From Curtobacterium pusillum (lineage in GTDB: Bacteria; Actinomycetota; Actinomycetes; Actinomycetales; Microbacteriaceae): a stretch of DNA of 64,000 bases. The position numbers and the translations under genes are program-made. Below are positions 23,399-32,363 of this stretch, piece by piece. Position 1 is the first letter of the stretch. The number at the start of each line of letters is the position of its first letter. The notes below the pieces were generated by a model. That model was not told where the DNA came from and ran no database searches. It worked only from the letters and a program-made list of their open reading frames with translations. The stretch is taken from contig NZ_VDZH01000005.1 of the NCBI RefSeq assembly GCF_007673235.1, positions 363,893 to 427,892 on the forward strand, given 5' to 3'.

Positions 23399-24322
23399 CT
23401 ACGGGTGCAGGAGCGCGGCGACGGCCACCAGGACCGGCACGGACCCGATCGTCGAGATGAGCACGACGTCGCGGGCCACCGGGACCGCCGCACCGTAGCG
23501 CTGCGCGTAGTTGAACACGTTCTGCGCCGCCGGCAACGCCCCGAGGGTCGTGAGCACGAAGACGTCCTGGTCGCCGAGCCCGAAGACGAACCGGGCGAAC
23601 ACGAACGCCACGGCCGGCATCACCACGAGCTTGATCGCCGACGCCACGATGACGTCCGTCCGGATCGCGGGGTCCCGCAGCGGGGTCGCACCGTGCAGGC
23701 TCATGCCGAACGACAGCAGCACGACGGGCACCGCAGCGGCGCCGACGAGCGAGAACGGCTCGAGCACGGGCGTCGGCAGGTCGATCCCGGTCGCCGAGAA
23801 CACGAGGCCGATGACCGACGCGATGATGATCGGGTTCCGGAACGGCCCGGAGATCCGCCGGCCCCAGCTGCCGCCGGACGAGGTCGCGGTGTCGAGCACG
23901 GTGAGCGCGATCGGGGCGAGCACGATGAGCTGCAGCAGGATCACCGGGACGACCGCGGTCGCCTGGCCGAGCACGTACACGGCGACCGGCAGCCCGATGT
24001 TGTTCGCGTTGACGTAGCTCGACGCCAGCGCGCCGACCGTGGTGGTCGTCAGCGGCCGACGGAGCACCAGGCGGAACACGAGCGCCGCACCGAGCGCGAC
24101 GACGAGCGCACTGACGAGGGACACCCAGAGCATCGGGGAGAGCAACGACTCGATGTCCGCCGTCGCGATGGTGTGGAACAGCAGGCACGGCATGAGCACG
24201 AAGAACACGAGCCGGCTCATCACGAACTGCGCGTGCTGTCCGAGCAGGCCGATGCGCCCGACGACGTACCCGGCTGCGATGATCGCGCCGATGATCGCGA
24301 ACCCGGTCAACACGCCACCCAT
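23399..24322 (-). CDS. AEC-family transporter
   Basis: 307 residues and about ten membrane helices of the auxin efflux carrier fold, in two inverted halves. Marks are VNANNIGLPVAVYVLG in helix 4 and GALPAAQNVFNYAQRY in helix 9, the two crossing regions of the family. AEC proteins export or import organic acids such as malate. ATG 24331 is in frame too, but ATG 24322 has GAGG at better spacing. No linked regulator is seen. Confidence 0.88.
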   Translation of the reverse strand: MGGVLTGFAIIGAIIAAGYVVGRIGLLGQHAQFVMSRLVFFVLMPCLLFHTIATADIESLLSPMLWVSLVSALVVALGAALVFRLVLRRPLTTTTVGALASSYVNANNIGLPVAVYVLGQATAVVPVILLQLIVLAPIALTVLDTATSSGGSWGRRISGPFRNPIIIASVIGLVFSATGIDLPTPVLEPFSLVGAAAVPVVLLSFGMSLHGATPLRDPAIRTDVIVASAIKLVVMPAVAFVFARFVFGLGDQDVFVLTTLGALPAAQNVFNYAQRYGAAVPVARDVVLISTIGSVPVLVAVAALLHP

Positions 24323-24436
24323 CGCCCCCATCCTCGCACCCGGTCGGTCCGCGCGCGTGGTCGTGCCGCACGCCGGACGACATGTGACGTCGTTCAGGCG
24401 GGAAATGCGTGCGCATCGAATACCGTTGCACGCACC

Positions 24437-25033
24437 ATGACCTCGACGAACATCAGCACGCTCACGCGTTCCACCGACTCCAGCCAGCCCCTCGTGCCGC
24501 TCCTCGAGGAGCGCTGGAGCCCCCGCTCCTACGACGAGACGGCCACGATCTCGGACGCGCAGTTCGACGCCGTGCTCGAAGCCGCTCGCTGGGCGCCGTC
24601 GGCCATGAACTTCCAGCCGCGCCGCTTCATCGCCGGACGCCGGGGCACCGAGACGTTCCGGAAGATCAACGAGAACCTGCTCGGCTTCAACGCCGCGTGG
24701 GCGTTCCGCGCCAGCGCCCTGGTGGTCGGCGTGCTCGAGACCGTGACGGAGGAGGGCGACGAGCGCACCTTCGCGCAGTACGACCTCGGCCAGTCGCTCG
24801 CGGCCCTCACCGTGCAGGCGCACGCCGAGGGGCTGCACGTGCACCAGATGGCGGGCATCGACGCCGAGGGCCTCCGCGCCGCCTTCGACCTGCCCGAGCG
24901 CTTCCTGCCGTACACCGTCACGGCGATCGGCACCGTCGCGGACCCGTCGCAGCTCGACGAGAAGGCCGCTGAGCGCGAGGTCGCCCCGCGTACCCGGATC
25001 GCCCTCGACGAGGTCGTCCTCGTCAAGGAGTAA
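24437..25033 (+). CDS. Nitroreductase family protein
   Basis: 198 residues of the FMN-dependent nitroreductase fold. Visible marks: the arginine-serine FMN contact in WSPRSYD near the N terminus, AARWAPSAMNFQPRRF, and the GQSLAALTVQAHAEGLHVHQM helix region (quoted in parts). It should be a cytosolic NAD(P)H oxidoreductase of unknown substrate. A TACCGT box lies 10 bases before the ATG, implying a very short leader. Confidence 0.9.
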   Translation: MTSTNISTLTRSTDSSQPLVPLLEERWSPRSYDETATISDAQFDAVLEAARWAPSAMNFQPRRFIAGRRGTETFRKINENLLGFNAAWAFRASALVVGVLETVTEEGDERTFAQYDLGQSLAALTVQAHAEGLHVHQMAGIDAEGLRAAFDLPERFLPYTVTAIGTVADPSQLDEKAAEREVAPRTRIALDEVVLVKE

Positions 25034-25098
25034 CGGCGCAGCACCGTGCACGCGGCCGGGTTCCCGATCGGGAGCCCGGCCGCGTAGCATGTGCTGAC

Positions 25099-25530
25099 AT
25101 GGAACCCGCAGCCGCAGCAGCACCCGAGATGAACTTCTACACGCGCAAGTGGGTCCGCCCGGAGGACCTCAACGCGAACGGCACCCTCTTCGGTGGCAGC
25201 CTCCTCCGTTGGATCGACGAGGAGGCCGCGGTGTACGCGATCATCCAGCTCGGCAACGGCAAGGTCGTGACGAAGTACATGTCCGAGATCGTGTTCGTGT
25301 CCTCCGCGAGCGAGGGCGACATCGTCGAGATCGGCCTCGTCGCCACCCGGTTCGGCCGCACCTCGCTGACCATGCGTGCCGAGGCCCGGAACCTCTTCAC
25401 GCACCGCAGCATCCTCACCATCGACGAGGTCGTGTTCGTCAACCTCGACGCCGACGGCAACCCGTCCCCGCACGGCTACACCGACATCACCTACGCGCGC
25501 GACCGGGTCCCCGCTGCGCACCGGGTGTGA
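25099..25530 (+). CDS. Hotdog-fold acyl-CoA thioesterase
   Basis: 143 residues with one hotdog domain. The stretch NANGTLFGGSLLRWIDEEAA carries the YciA-type active-site Asn/Asp pattern, followed by VVTKYMSEIVFVSSASEGDI. It should hydrolyse acyl-CoA esters in the cytosol. A TAGCAT box lies 8 bases before the ATG. Confidence 0.9.
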   Translation: MEPAAAAAPEMNFYTRKWVRPEDLNANGTLFGGSLLRWIDEEAAVYAIIQLGNGKVVTKYMSEIVFVSSASEGDIVEIGLVATRFGRTSLTMRAEARNLFTHRSILTIDEVVFVNLDADGNPSPHGYTDITYARDRVPAAHRV

Positions 25531-25571
25531 CACCCGGCATGTCATCCGGTGGCCTCTGGCAGGATCGGGGC

Positions 25572-26330
25572 ATGACCACGCCCCGCCTCGTCGCGTTCGA
25601 CCTGGACGACACCCTCGCCCCCTCGAAGTCCGCGCTCGACCCGCGCATGCTGGAGACCTTCGCCTCCCTGCTCGAGGTCGTGCCCGTCGCGGTCATCTCC
25701 GGCGGCAACTTCGAGCAGTTCGAGCAGCAGCTCGTCACGCCCCTGCGCCACCGCGACGGGCTGACCCTCGACGACCTGCACCTCCTGCCCACGTGCGGCA
25801 CGCGGTACTACCGCTGGGCCGGCGACGACTGGGCGCTGCAGTACGCCGAGGACCTCACCGACGACCAGAAGGCCCGTGCCCTCGCCGCGGTCGAGGCCCA
25901 GGCGAAGGCAGCCGGCTACTGGGAGTCCGAGACCTGGGGTCCCATCCTCGAGGACCGCGGCTCCCAGATCACGTTCTCCGCACTCGGGCAGGCCGCTCCG
26001 GTGGACGCCAAGAAGCAGTGGGACCCGACGGGCGCGAAGAAGGACGACCTCCGCCGACTCGTCCAGGCCGAGCTCCCCGACCTCGAGGTCCGCTCAGGCG
26101 GCTCCACCAGCGTCGACATCACCCGCAAGGGCATCGACAAGGCGTACGGCATGCAGCGGCTCGCCGAGATCACCGGCATCACGCTCGACGACATGCTGTT
26201 CGTCGGGGACCGCCTCGACCCCGAGGGCAACGACTACCCGGTGAAGGCGCTCGGCGTGCCCTGCCACGCGGTGGAGGGCTGGGAGGACACCGACGCCTTC
26301 CTCACAGACCTGATCCCCACGCTGCGCTGA
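25572..26330 (+). CDS. HAD-IIB family phosphatase
   Basis: 252 residues. Motif I FDLDDTLAPSK gives the nucleophile Asp, motif II is ISGG, motif III involves KGIDKAYG, and motif IV is FVGDRLDPEGND. The cap between motifs II and III is of the C2B type, close to Cof and phosphomannomutase-like HADs. Likely a cytosolic sugar-phosphate phosphatase or mutase; substrate unknown. The stop codon lies in the first unit of a 14-bp tandem repeat. Confidence 0.88.
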   Translation: MTTPRLVAFDLDDTLAPSKSALDPRMLETFASLLEVVPVAVISGGNFEQFEQQLVTPLRHRDGLTLDDLHLLPTCGTRYYRWAGDDWALQYAEDLTDDQKARALAAVEAQAKAAGYWESETWGPILEDRGSQITFSALGQAAPVDAKKQWDPTGAKKDDLRRLVQAELPDLEVRSGGSTSVDITRKGIDKAYGMQRLAEITGITLDDMLFVGDRLDPEGNDYPVKALGVPCHAVEGWEDTDAFLTDLIPTLR

Positions 26331-26354
26331 CGGACAGGCGCTGACGGACAGGCG
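26327..26354. repeat. Two tandem copies of CTGACGGACAGGCG
   Basis: Exact 14-bp duplication with a third partial copy (CTGACG) behind it. The first copy supplies the TGA of the HAD gene. A CTGGAGGCGCGG motif follows at 26371-26382 before the convergent trpF gene. Confidence 0.85.
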
Positions 26355-26390
26355 CTGACGCGCCGACGGCCTGGAGGCGCGGCGAACCAC

Positions 26391-27014
26391 TCAGGGGATG
26401 CTGCGGACCGCCTCGACGAACGCTCGGATCTTCGCGGCGTCCTTGACGCCGCGCTCGGACTCCACCCCGCTCGACACGTCCACGCCGTCCGGGTCGAGCG
26501 ACTCGATCGCCGCCACGACGTTCGCGGGCGTGAGACCGCCGGCGAGGATCCACGCTTCGTCCACCTTGCCGTCGATCGACGCGGCATCGATGAGCCGCCC
26601 GCTGCCCGGCACCGCGGCGTCGAGGAGCAGGAGGTCGTGGTCGTACGAGGCGCGCTGCTCGGTGGACTCGCGCAGGTAGTCCTCGGCCGCGACGGCACGG
26701 ATCGTGAAGAAGCCGGCGTCTCGTGCGCGCGCGAAGTCGGTCGCGGACTCGCCACCGTGCAGCTGGAGCGTGGTCAGTCCGACCTCGGACGCGATCCCGA
26801 CGATCTCGTCGATCTCCTGGTCGCGGAAGACCCCGACGGCGTCGATGCCGTCCGGCACGCGCTCGACGAGCTGCTTCGCGAGGTCGGCGGTCACGGTCCG
26901 GGGGCTCCCGGCGGCGAAGACGAACCCGACCGCGTCGGCACCCGCGTCGATGGCGGCGTCCACGGTCTCGGGCGTCGACAGGCCGCAGATCTTGATCCAG
27001 CGCTGGTCGGTCAT
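26391..27014 (-). CDS. trpF: Phosphoribosylanthranilate isomerase
   Basis: 207 residues of TIM-barrel fold. WIKICGLSTPETV holds the catalytic Cys, VGVFRDQ and LQLHGGES follow, LLLLDA contains the catalytic Asp, and ILAGGLTPANV and GVDVSSGVESERGVKD bind phosphate. It carries out the Amadori step of tryptophan synthesis. It is isolated from other trp genes here. An ATG at 27023 is also in frame; 27014 gives the common MTDQRWIKICG start. Confidence 0.95.
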   Translation of the reverse strand: MTDQRWIKICGLSTPETVDAAIDAGADAVGFVFAAGSPRTVTADLAKQLVERVPDGIDAVGVFRDQEIDEIVGIASEVGLTTLQLHGGESATDFARARDAGFFTIRAVAAEDYLRESTEQRASYDHDLLLLDAAVPGSGRLIDAASIDGKVDEAWILAGGLTPANVVAAIESLDPDGVDVSSGVESERGVKDAAKIRAFVEAVRSIP

Positions 27015-27060
27015 GCTGTCCATCCTGCCAGGGACCGCCGACCCGGGGGGCGTCGGAACC

Positions 27061-28113
27061 TCAGTGCAGCATGCCCGCGAAGTAGGAGGCACCACACGCG
27101 AGCAGGACACCGAACGCCGCGAAGGACCCGACGAGCACGTTCCGCCGACGCCAACGCCGCACCACGACGAACGTCCCGCGCTTGGCGTGCCGGTGCGCGG
27201 CACGGTGCAGGCGGTGGTCCCGCTTGTGCTTCACCCGCTGCGGGCCGAGCGGCACCGGGCCGGTGATCTGCGTCGATCCCCCACGCAGCGCGTTCGCGAT
27301 CGCCACCGCGGTCGGGCGCCGGTCGGGGTCGCGCGCGGTCATCTTGGCGAGCAGGTCCCGCCACTCGGGGGCGATGCCCTCGGGGATCTCGGGGTCGTTC
27401 CGGAGCCGTGCGAGCGCGGCCTCGATGAGCGTGCCGGAGTACTCCTGCTTGCCCGTCAGCGCCTCGAGCAGCACCAGGCCGAGCGAGTACACGTCCGTCG
27501 CGAAGCCGATCGGCTCCCCGGCGACCTGCTCGGGACTGAGGTACGCGGCGGTGCCGATGATCGTGCCGTCGTTCGTCAGGCGCGAACCGTCGACGAAGTG
27601 GGCGACGCCGAAGTCGGTCAGCTTGACGGTGCGGGCGAACCCGGACGACCCCTCGTCGCTGATGAGGATGTTCGCCGGCTTGACGTCACGGTGCACGATG
27701 CCGCGCGAGTGCACGTACGCCAGCGCGTCGGCGAGCTGCGCGCCGAGGTCGGCCACCTCGTAGTTGTGCAGGGCGCCCTCGGCGAGCCGGCGCAGGAGCG
27801 TCGTGTCGGCGATGAGCTCCATCACGATGAAGCGGTGCGGGCCGTCCTCGAAGTCGTGGGTGCCGGCGTCGTAGAGCGGGATGAGCCCCGGGTGCGACAG
27901 CATGCTGAGCAGCCTGATCTCGCGTTCCTGGCGGACCCGGTCGGCCGTGGTCATCGACTCGGGCGTCGCGAAGAGCTTCACGGCGACGGCACGGTAGGTG
28001 TGCTCGTCACGCGCTTCGTAGACCGATCCCATGCCGCCGGTGCCGATCAGCTTCACGAGGCGGTAGCGGCCCGACAGGACCGTTTCCGCGCGTGTGCCGT
28101 TCAGCAGCGTCAT
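27061..28113 (-). CDS. Membrane-anchored Ser/Thr protein kinase (PknB-type)
   Basis: 350 residues: kinase domain about 16-275 with glycine loop IGTGGMGSVYEA, Lys46 (AVAVKLF), HRDVKPANIL catalytic loop (about 137), DFG (about 161), activation loop IIGTAAYLSPEQ and APE-equivalent. A basic His/Arg-rich juxtamembrane segment is followed by one membrane helix (about 325-345) and only a few external residues, so there is no PASTA or other sensor domain. It may sense through partners. Start MTLLNGTR at 28113 is chosen because upstream residues of the open frame are unlike kinases; the ribosome site is weak. Confidence 0.93.
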   Translation of the reverse strand: MTLLNGTRAETVLSGRYRLVKLIGTGGMGSVYEARDEHTYRAVAVKLFATPESMTTADRVRQEREIRLLSMLSHPGLIPLYDAGTHDFEDGPHRFIVMELIADTTLLRRLAEGALHNYEVADLGAQLADALAYVHSRGIVHRDVKPANILISDEGSSGFARTVKLTDFGVAHFVDGSRLTNDGTIIGTAAYLSPEQVAGEPIGFATDVYSLGLVLLEALTGKQEYSGTLIEAALARLRNDPEIPEGIAPEWRDLLAKMTARDPDRRPTAVAIANALRGGSTQITGPVPLGPQRVKHKRDHRLHRAAHRHAKRGTFVVVRRWRRRNVLVGSFAAFGVLLACGASYFAGMLH

Positions 28114-28266
28114 GGTTGATGTCGTTCCGTTCGAGAGCCCGGTGATCCGTGGCAGTTGCCAGCAAGGTGACTCACCCAGTACGGTACGCGGCCACCCTCC
28201 TTTCTGCGCGGACGTTATGACATCGTGATCGGCCTGCTTCCCTGTGTTCATGCGGATGCATCGGGG

Positions 28267-28272
28267 TACAGT
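28267..28272 (+). promoter_or_regulatory. -10 box before the DUF2945 gene
   Basis: TACAGT, about 40 bases before the start codon, with a strong AAGGAGGA ribosome site between. No convincing -35 box. Confidence 0.35.
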
Positions 28273-28313
28273 CCGACGTCCACGAAGGTGAGCGATCACG
28301 CAAGGAGGACACC

Positions 28314-28517
28314 ATGGCGCTGTCGAAGGGCGACACCGTGCACTGGAACACGTCGCAGGGCAAGACCACCGGGAAGCTCGTGCAGAAGCGGGTGTCCGAC
28401 TTCGAGTTCGACGGCCAGACGTTCAAACCGACGGACGACGACCCGTACTGGATCGTCGAGTCGGAGAAGTCGGGCAACCGCGCCGCCCACAAGGAGTCGG
28501 CGTTGACGAAGGCGTGA
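28314..28517 (+). CDS. DUF2945 (HVA1 / Tudor-like) small protein
   Basis: 67 residues. The sequence GDTVHWNTSQGKTTGKLVQK followed by PYWIVESEKSGNRAAHK is typical of the DUF2945 family, a small SH3/Tudor-like barrel found in many bacteria and fungi. A strong AGGAGG site precedes the ATG. Role unknown; related proteins are often stress-linked. Its stop lies three bases from the end of the convergent DedA gene. Confidence 0.9.
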   Translation: MALSKGDTVHWNTSQGKTTGKLVQKRVSDFEFDGQTFKPTDDDPYWIVESEKSGNRAAHKESALTKA

Positions 28518-28520
28518 GGC

Positions 28521-29252
28521 TCAGTCCTCGGCGGGCTCGGCGCGACGACGGCCGCGAGCGGGCGCTGCCGCGCGGTCGGCGCGATCCGCACGCGCCCGAC
28601 GGATCCGACGCACCACGAACGTGACGATCACTGCGGCGATCGCGACGTAGAGCACCCGGTCGATCCACTCGGTGTACTGCTCGACCTTGCCGTACTGCGT
28701 CCCGAAGGCCGCACCGAGGAACACGAGTGCGCTGTTCCAGATCCCGCTGGCGATGATCGTGAAGACCGAGAAGGTGCCGAGGTGCATCCGGTCGGCGCCG
28801 GCGGGCAGCGAGATGAGACTGCGGACGATCGGCACGAACCGGCCGAAGAACACCGCGCTCTTGCCGTGCCGGTGGAACCAGTCCGCCGCCTTGCGGAAGT
28901 CGTCCTCGTCGACCAGGGGCAGCCTGCCGAGCCACCGTGTCGTCCGTTCGAAGCCGATCACGGCACCGAGCCAGTACAGCACGAGGGCGCCGAGGTAGGA
29001 GCCCAGGGTCGCGAGGACCAGGACGAGCACGAGGTTCATCCGCCCGGCACCGGCGAGGAAGCCCGCCAGGGGCAGGATCACCTCGGACGGGATCGGCGGG
29101 AACACGGTCTCGACGAAGAGCATGAGCGCGACGCCCCACTCCCCCAGGGCGTCGATGAGCTGGAGCACGAGCCCCGAGAGTCCACCCATGTCGGTGGAGG
29201 GGTCGCCGGCGGCTGTCACGGTCGTGGCCGGCGCGGCCAGGGCAGTCGTCAT
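28521..29252 (-). CDS. DedA family membrane protein
   Basis: 243 residues with about five membrane or re-entrant segments. The family marks E..FPPIPSEVILPLAG (about 48-64) and GRFVPIVRSLISLPAG (about 135-150), with its conserved arginines, are present. DedA/VTT proteins flip phospholipids or undecaprenyl phosphate across the membrane. The C terminus is a basic Arg/Ala-rich cytosolic tail. Confidence 0.93.
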   Translation of the reverse strand: MTTALAAPATTVTAAGDPSTDMGGLSGLVLQLIDALGEWGVALMLFVETVFPPIPSEVILPLAGFLAGAGRMNLVLVLVLATLGSYLGALVLYWLGAVIGFERTTRWLGRLPLVDEDDFRKAADWFHRHGKSAVFFGRFVPIVRSLISLPAGADRMHLGTFSVFTIIASGIWNSALVFLGAAFGTQYGKVEQYTEWIDRVLYVAIAAVIVTFVVRRIRRARADRADRAAAPARGRRRAEPAED

Positions 29253-29303
29253 GCACCCATCGTCCCTGAACGCCCTGTCAGGACCCGGCGCGGGGGCTGA
29301 GCG

Positions 29304-30452
29304 TCAGCCGAGTCCCATGTGCGACGTCCGGACGTGGGTGAGCGACCGCGCGAGGGCACCACGGGCCACCGCGTCGCGACCGACCGTCGAGGGGACGATC
29401 TCGACCGGGTGCCGGAGCTGCGGCGTCACGACCTCGGTGAGGGCGTCGCAGAACACCGCTGCCGCGGGCAGGACCTCGCCGCCGACCACCACCACCTCGG
29501 GGTCGATCGTCGCGATCAGCTGCACGACACCGGGGGCGACGTCCTCGGCGAGCGCGCGCACGACGGCCACCGCGTCCGCGTCCCCGCGCCCGGCCGACAC
29601 CATGACGGACTCGAGGTCACTGCCGGGGGCGATCCGTGCCTCCAGTCGGGCCGGTGCGCCGGGCCAACCGGTCACTGCCAGGCCACCCGTCTCGCCGGCC
29701 GCACCGCGCGCACCGCGCGCGAGGGCCCCGTCGACCAGGAACGCCGCACCGATCTGGCGGCCCATCACGAGGTACAGGCCGTCCTGCACACCGCGGAACC
29801 GACCCCACATGGCCTCGGCGGTGGCCGCGAGCTTCGCGTCGTTGTCGAAGAACGTGGCGGAGTCGGGGAACAGGTCACCGATCCGGCCGGGCACGCGGCG
29901 CTCCACCCACTGCGGGACGGCGACCGTGTAGTCGATCTCGCCAGAGCGGTCGACGACGGCCGGCACGCCGAACGTGGCGGCGAGGAGCCTGGACGGGTCC
30001 GTGCCCTCGACGAGCCGGCGGACCACGTCCTGCACGCTGTCCCAGGCCTGCTCGGCCGAGGCGAGGTCGGTGTAGACCTCCTCGACCCGGGCGAGCTGCT
30101 GGCCGCGCAGGTCCGAGCGGAGCCCGACGATGCCGTGCAGGCCGAGGTCGACGCCGAGCACCGACCCCGCTGCCGCGTCGGCACGGAAGCGCTTCGCCCG
30201 ACGCCCGGCCTTGTTCGGCGTCGCGATCGCCTCGGCCTCGGTGACCCAGCCCTCCTCCACCAGGTCGGCGAGGGCGGCCTCGACCGTTGGGCGCGAGAGG
30301 CCGACGGTCCGGCTGAGCTCCGTCACGGTGTGCGAGCCGTCGTCGCGGAAGAGCTCGGCGAGGATGGCCCGCGAGTTGATGAGCCTGAGCATCCCCGGAG
30401 TGCTGCCGACGACACTGTTCGGAAGCGTTGACACGGTCTCGTCCACGGCCAT
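29304..30452 (-). CDS. ROK family transcriptional regulator
   Basis: 382 residues: N-terminal winged helix (about 20-85, VTELSRTVGLSRPTVEAALA as recognition region) and a ROK sugar-kinase-like domain. GVDLGLHGIVGL is the nucleotide loop, and the GGLAVTGWPGAPARLEARIA region replaces the usual zinc CxCGxxGC cluster, which is missing. FFDNDAK and VVVGGEV complete the fold. It is divergent from the GH20 hexosaminidase gene with a 30-base AT-rich gap and probably controls it. Start uncertain: 30461, 30452 and a GTG at 30446 are all possible around the GGAGG site. Confidence 0.9.
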   Translation of the reverse strand: MAVDETVSTLPNSVVGSTPGMLRLINSRAILAELFRDDGSHTVTELSRTVGLSRPTVEAALADLVEEGWVTEAEAIATPNKAGRRAKRFRADAAAGSVLGVDLGLHGIVGLRSDLRGQQLARVEEVYTDLASAEQAWDSVQDVVRRLVEGTDPSRLLAATFGVPAVVDRSGEIDYTVAVPQWVERRVPGRIGDLFPDSATFFDNDAKLAATAEAMWGRFRGVQDGLYLVMGRQIGAAFLVDGALARGARGAAGETGGLAVTGWPGAPARLEARIAPGSDLESVMVSAGRGDADAVAVVRALAEDVAPGVVQLIATIDPEVVVVGGEVLPAAAVFCDALTEVVTPQLRHPVEIVPSTVGRDAVARGALARSLTHVRTSHMGLG

Positions 30453-30482
30453 AGCCTCCATATTACGAAAGATCATTGAGGA
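30453..30482. promoter_or_regulatory. AT-rich divergent regulatory gap (ROK / GH20)
   Basis: The 30 bases between the divergent genes are unusually AT-rich (TATTACGAAAGATCATTG). Promoters and a ROK operator must fit here and in the flanking starts. ROK operators are typically short AT-rich sites, so self-control is plausible. Confidence 0.4.
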
Positions 30483-32186
30483 ATGGTGGACTCCGACATG
30501 CTCATCCCACGACCGCGCCGCACCGAGTCCGGTACCGGCGCCTTCGCGATCACCCCGTCGACCCGCATCGCCGCGGACGCAGCGACCGAGTCGGTCCGAC
30601 TGTACCTGCAGCAGACGCTCCGGGGGTCGACCGGGCTGCCGGTGCGCGACGCCGCGGACGGCACCGGAGCGGCGGCCGACGTCATCGCACTGCGGGTGGC
30701 CGAGGACGACACCCTCCCCGCCGGTCCGGCCGGCGACCGATCCGAGTCCTTCCGACTCGTGGTCACCGCCGACGGCGTCGAGATCACCGGCGGCAGCCCG
30801 GCCGGCGTCTTCTACGGCGTCCAGGCGCTCCTGCAGTCCCTGCCCGCCGACGTCTACCGGAAGGGCCGTGTCGGCACCGGCCCGTGGACGATCCCCGCGG
30901 TCACGGTGGAGGACGCCCCCGCCTTCGCCTGGCGCGGCGTCATGCTCGACGTCGCCCGGCACTTCCGCACCAAGCACGAGGTCATGCGGGTCATCGACCA
31001 GCTCGCCGCCCACCGCCTCAACCGCCTGCACTTCCACCTCACCGAGGACCAGGGCTGGCGCATCGAGATCCGGAAGTACCCGCGCCTGACCGAGATCGGT
31101 TCGTGGCGGACGGAGTCGCAGGTCGGCGCGCACGTGCCCGGCCCCGACGGTTCGCTGGCGGTGGCGGGCAAGGACGGCCGGCCGCACGGCGGCTACTACA
31201 CGCAGGACGACATCCGCGAGATCGTGGCCTACGCCGCCGACCGGTTCGTCACCGTCGTGCCCGAGATCGAGACGCCCGGACACGTCCGTGCCGCCCTCGC
31301 CGCGTACCCGGAGCTCGGGGTCTCCGGGAAGCCGATCGACGTCTGGACCGAGTGGGGCATCGCGGAGGACGTCCTCAACGCCGAGGACAGCACCGTCGAC
31401 TTCTTCAAGGACGTCCTCGACGAGGTCATCGCCCTGTTCCCGTCCGAGTACATCGGCGTCGGCGGCGACGAGTGCCCCAAGGTGCAGTGGGAGCACGACC
31501 CCCGCACGCAGGAGCGCATCCGCGAACTCGGGCTCGAGGACGAAGAGCAGCTCCAGGCCTGGATCATCGGGCAGCTCGCATCGCACGTCGAGTCGCACGG
31601 CCGGCGCGCGTTCGGCTGGGACGAGATCCTCGAGGGCGGCACGCTCGCGCCGTCCGCGACCGTGGTGTCCTGGCGCGGCCTGACCGGTGCCCGGACCGCA
31701 GCCAAGCGCGGACACGACGTCATCTCCGCCCCGGACGACCAGGTGTACCTCGACTACCGGCAGAGCGACCTCGAGACCGAGCCGATCCCGGTGTCGATCG
31801 TGCTCACCATCGACGACGTCTTCGCGTTCGACCCGGTACCGTCGGACCTCACGGACGCCGAACGTGCCCACGTGATCGGCGGCCAGGGCAACATGTGGAC
31901 CGAGCACGTCGACACCGCCCGGAAGCTCGACTACCAGCTGTTCCCGCGCGTCGCCGCCCTCGCCGAGGCGCTCTGGTCGGCCGACGTCACGGGTCCCCGC
32001 GACGTCACCGAGTTCCGCGGGCGGCTCGCCGAGCACGTGGCACGGCTCGAGGCGATGGGGATCGAGTACCGGCACGAGGCCGGGCCGTTCCCGTGGGAGC
32101 AGCGTCCGGGTGTGCCCGGGCGTCCGCACTCGCGCGAGGAGCGTGCGGCCTACATCGACGCGGTGACGGCGAACATCGCGGAGTAG
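30483..32186 (+). CDS. Beta-N-acetylhexosaminidase, GH20
   Basis: 567 residues: an N-terminal GH20b domain (about 10-135) and a catalytic barrel. HLTEDQGWRIEI and EIETPGH are substrate-site motifs, and VGGDECP supplies the catalytic pair Asp329/Glu330 for substrate-assisted hydrolysis. It removes terminal GlcNAc or GalNAc from oligosaccharides. No signal peptide, so it should act on imported oligosaccharides in the cytosol. ATG 30498 is an alternative start with a GGTGGA site. Neighbouring ROK regulator and sugar importer fit a GlcNAc-oligosaccharide pathway. Confidence 0.94.
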   Translation: MVDSDMLIPRPRRTESGTGAFAITPSTRIAADAATESVRLYLQQTLRGSTGLPVRDAADGTGAAADVIALRVAEDDTLPAGPAGDRSESFRLVVTADGVEITGGSPAGVFYGVQALLQSLPADVYRKGRVGTGPWTIPAVTVEDAPAFAWRGVMLDVARHFRTKHEVMRVIDQLAAHRLNRLHFHLTEDQGWRIEIRKYPRLTEIGSWRTESQVGAHVPGPDGSLAVAGKDGRPHGGYYTQDDIREIVAYAADRFVTVVPEIETPGHVRAALAAYPELGVSGKPIDVWTEWGIAEDVLNAEDSTVDFFKDVLDEVIALFPSEYIGVGGDECPKVQWEHDPRTQERIRELGLEDEEQLQAWIIGQLASHVESHGRRAFGWDEILEGGTLAPSATVVSWRGLTGARTAAKRGHDVISAPDDQVYLDYRQSDLETEPIPVSIVLTIDDVFAFDPVPSDLTDAERAHVIGGQGNMWTEHVDTARKLDYQLFPRVAALAEALWSADVTGPRDVTEFRGRLAEHVARLEAMGIEYRHEAGPFPWEQRPGVPGRPHSREERAAYIDAVTANIAE

Positions 32187-32228
32187 CGGCCGCGCCGCGC
32201 CCGCGCCGCGCCCGCGCCTCCGTCGAGG

Positions 32229-32347
32229 GAGCAGAAATCGTCGCGTCGAGGCGGGCGACCCGACGATTTCTGCTCACTCGACGGGGTGGTCGCGATCACC
32301 AACGGACGGGAGGCACGGTGCCAGCTGGCACCGTGCCTCCCGTCCGT
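32229..32347 (+). repeat. Composite double palindrome, copy 3
   Basis: First dyad 32229-32248 with 32256-32275 (GAGCAGAAATCGTCG arms, 19 of 20 matching). Second dyad 32302-32347 is a perfect 46-bp palindrome centred at AGCT (ACGGACGGGAGGCACGG on the left). It lies between the convergent hexosaminidase (+) and fruA (-) genes and is the cleanest copy of the family. Confidence 0.85.
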
Positions 32348-32363
32348 CAGGTGGTGACGTCGA

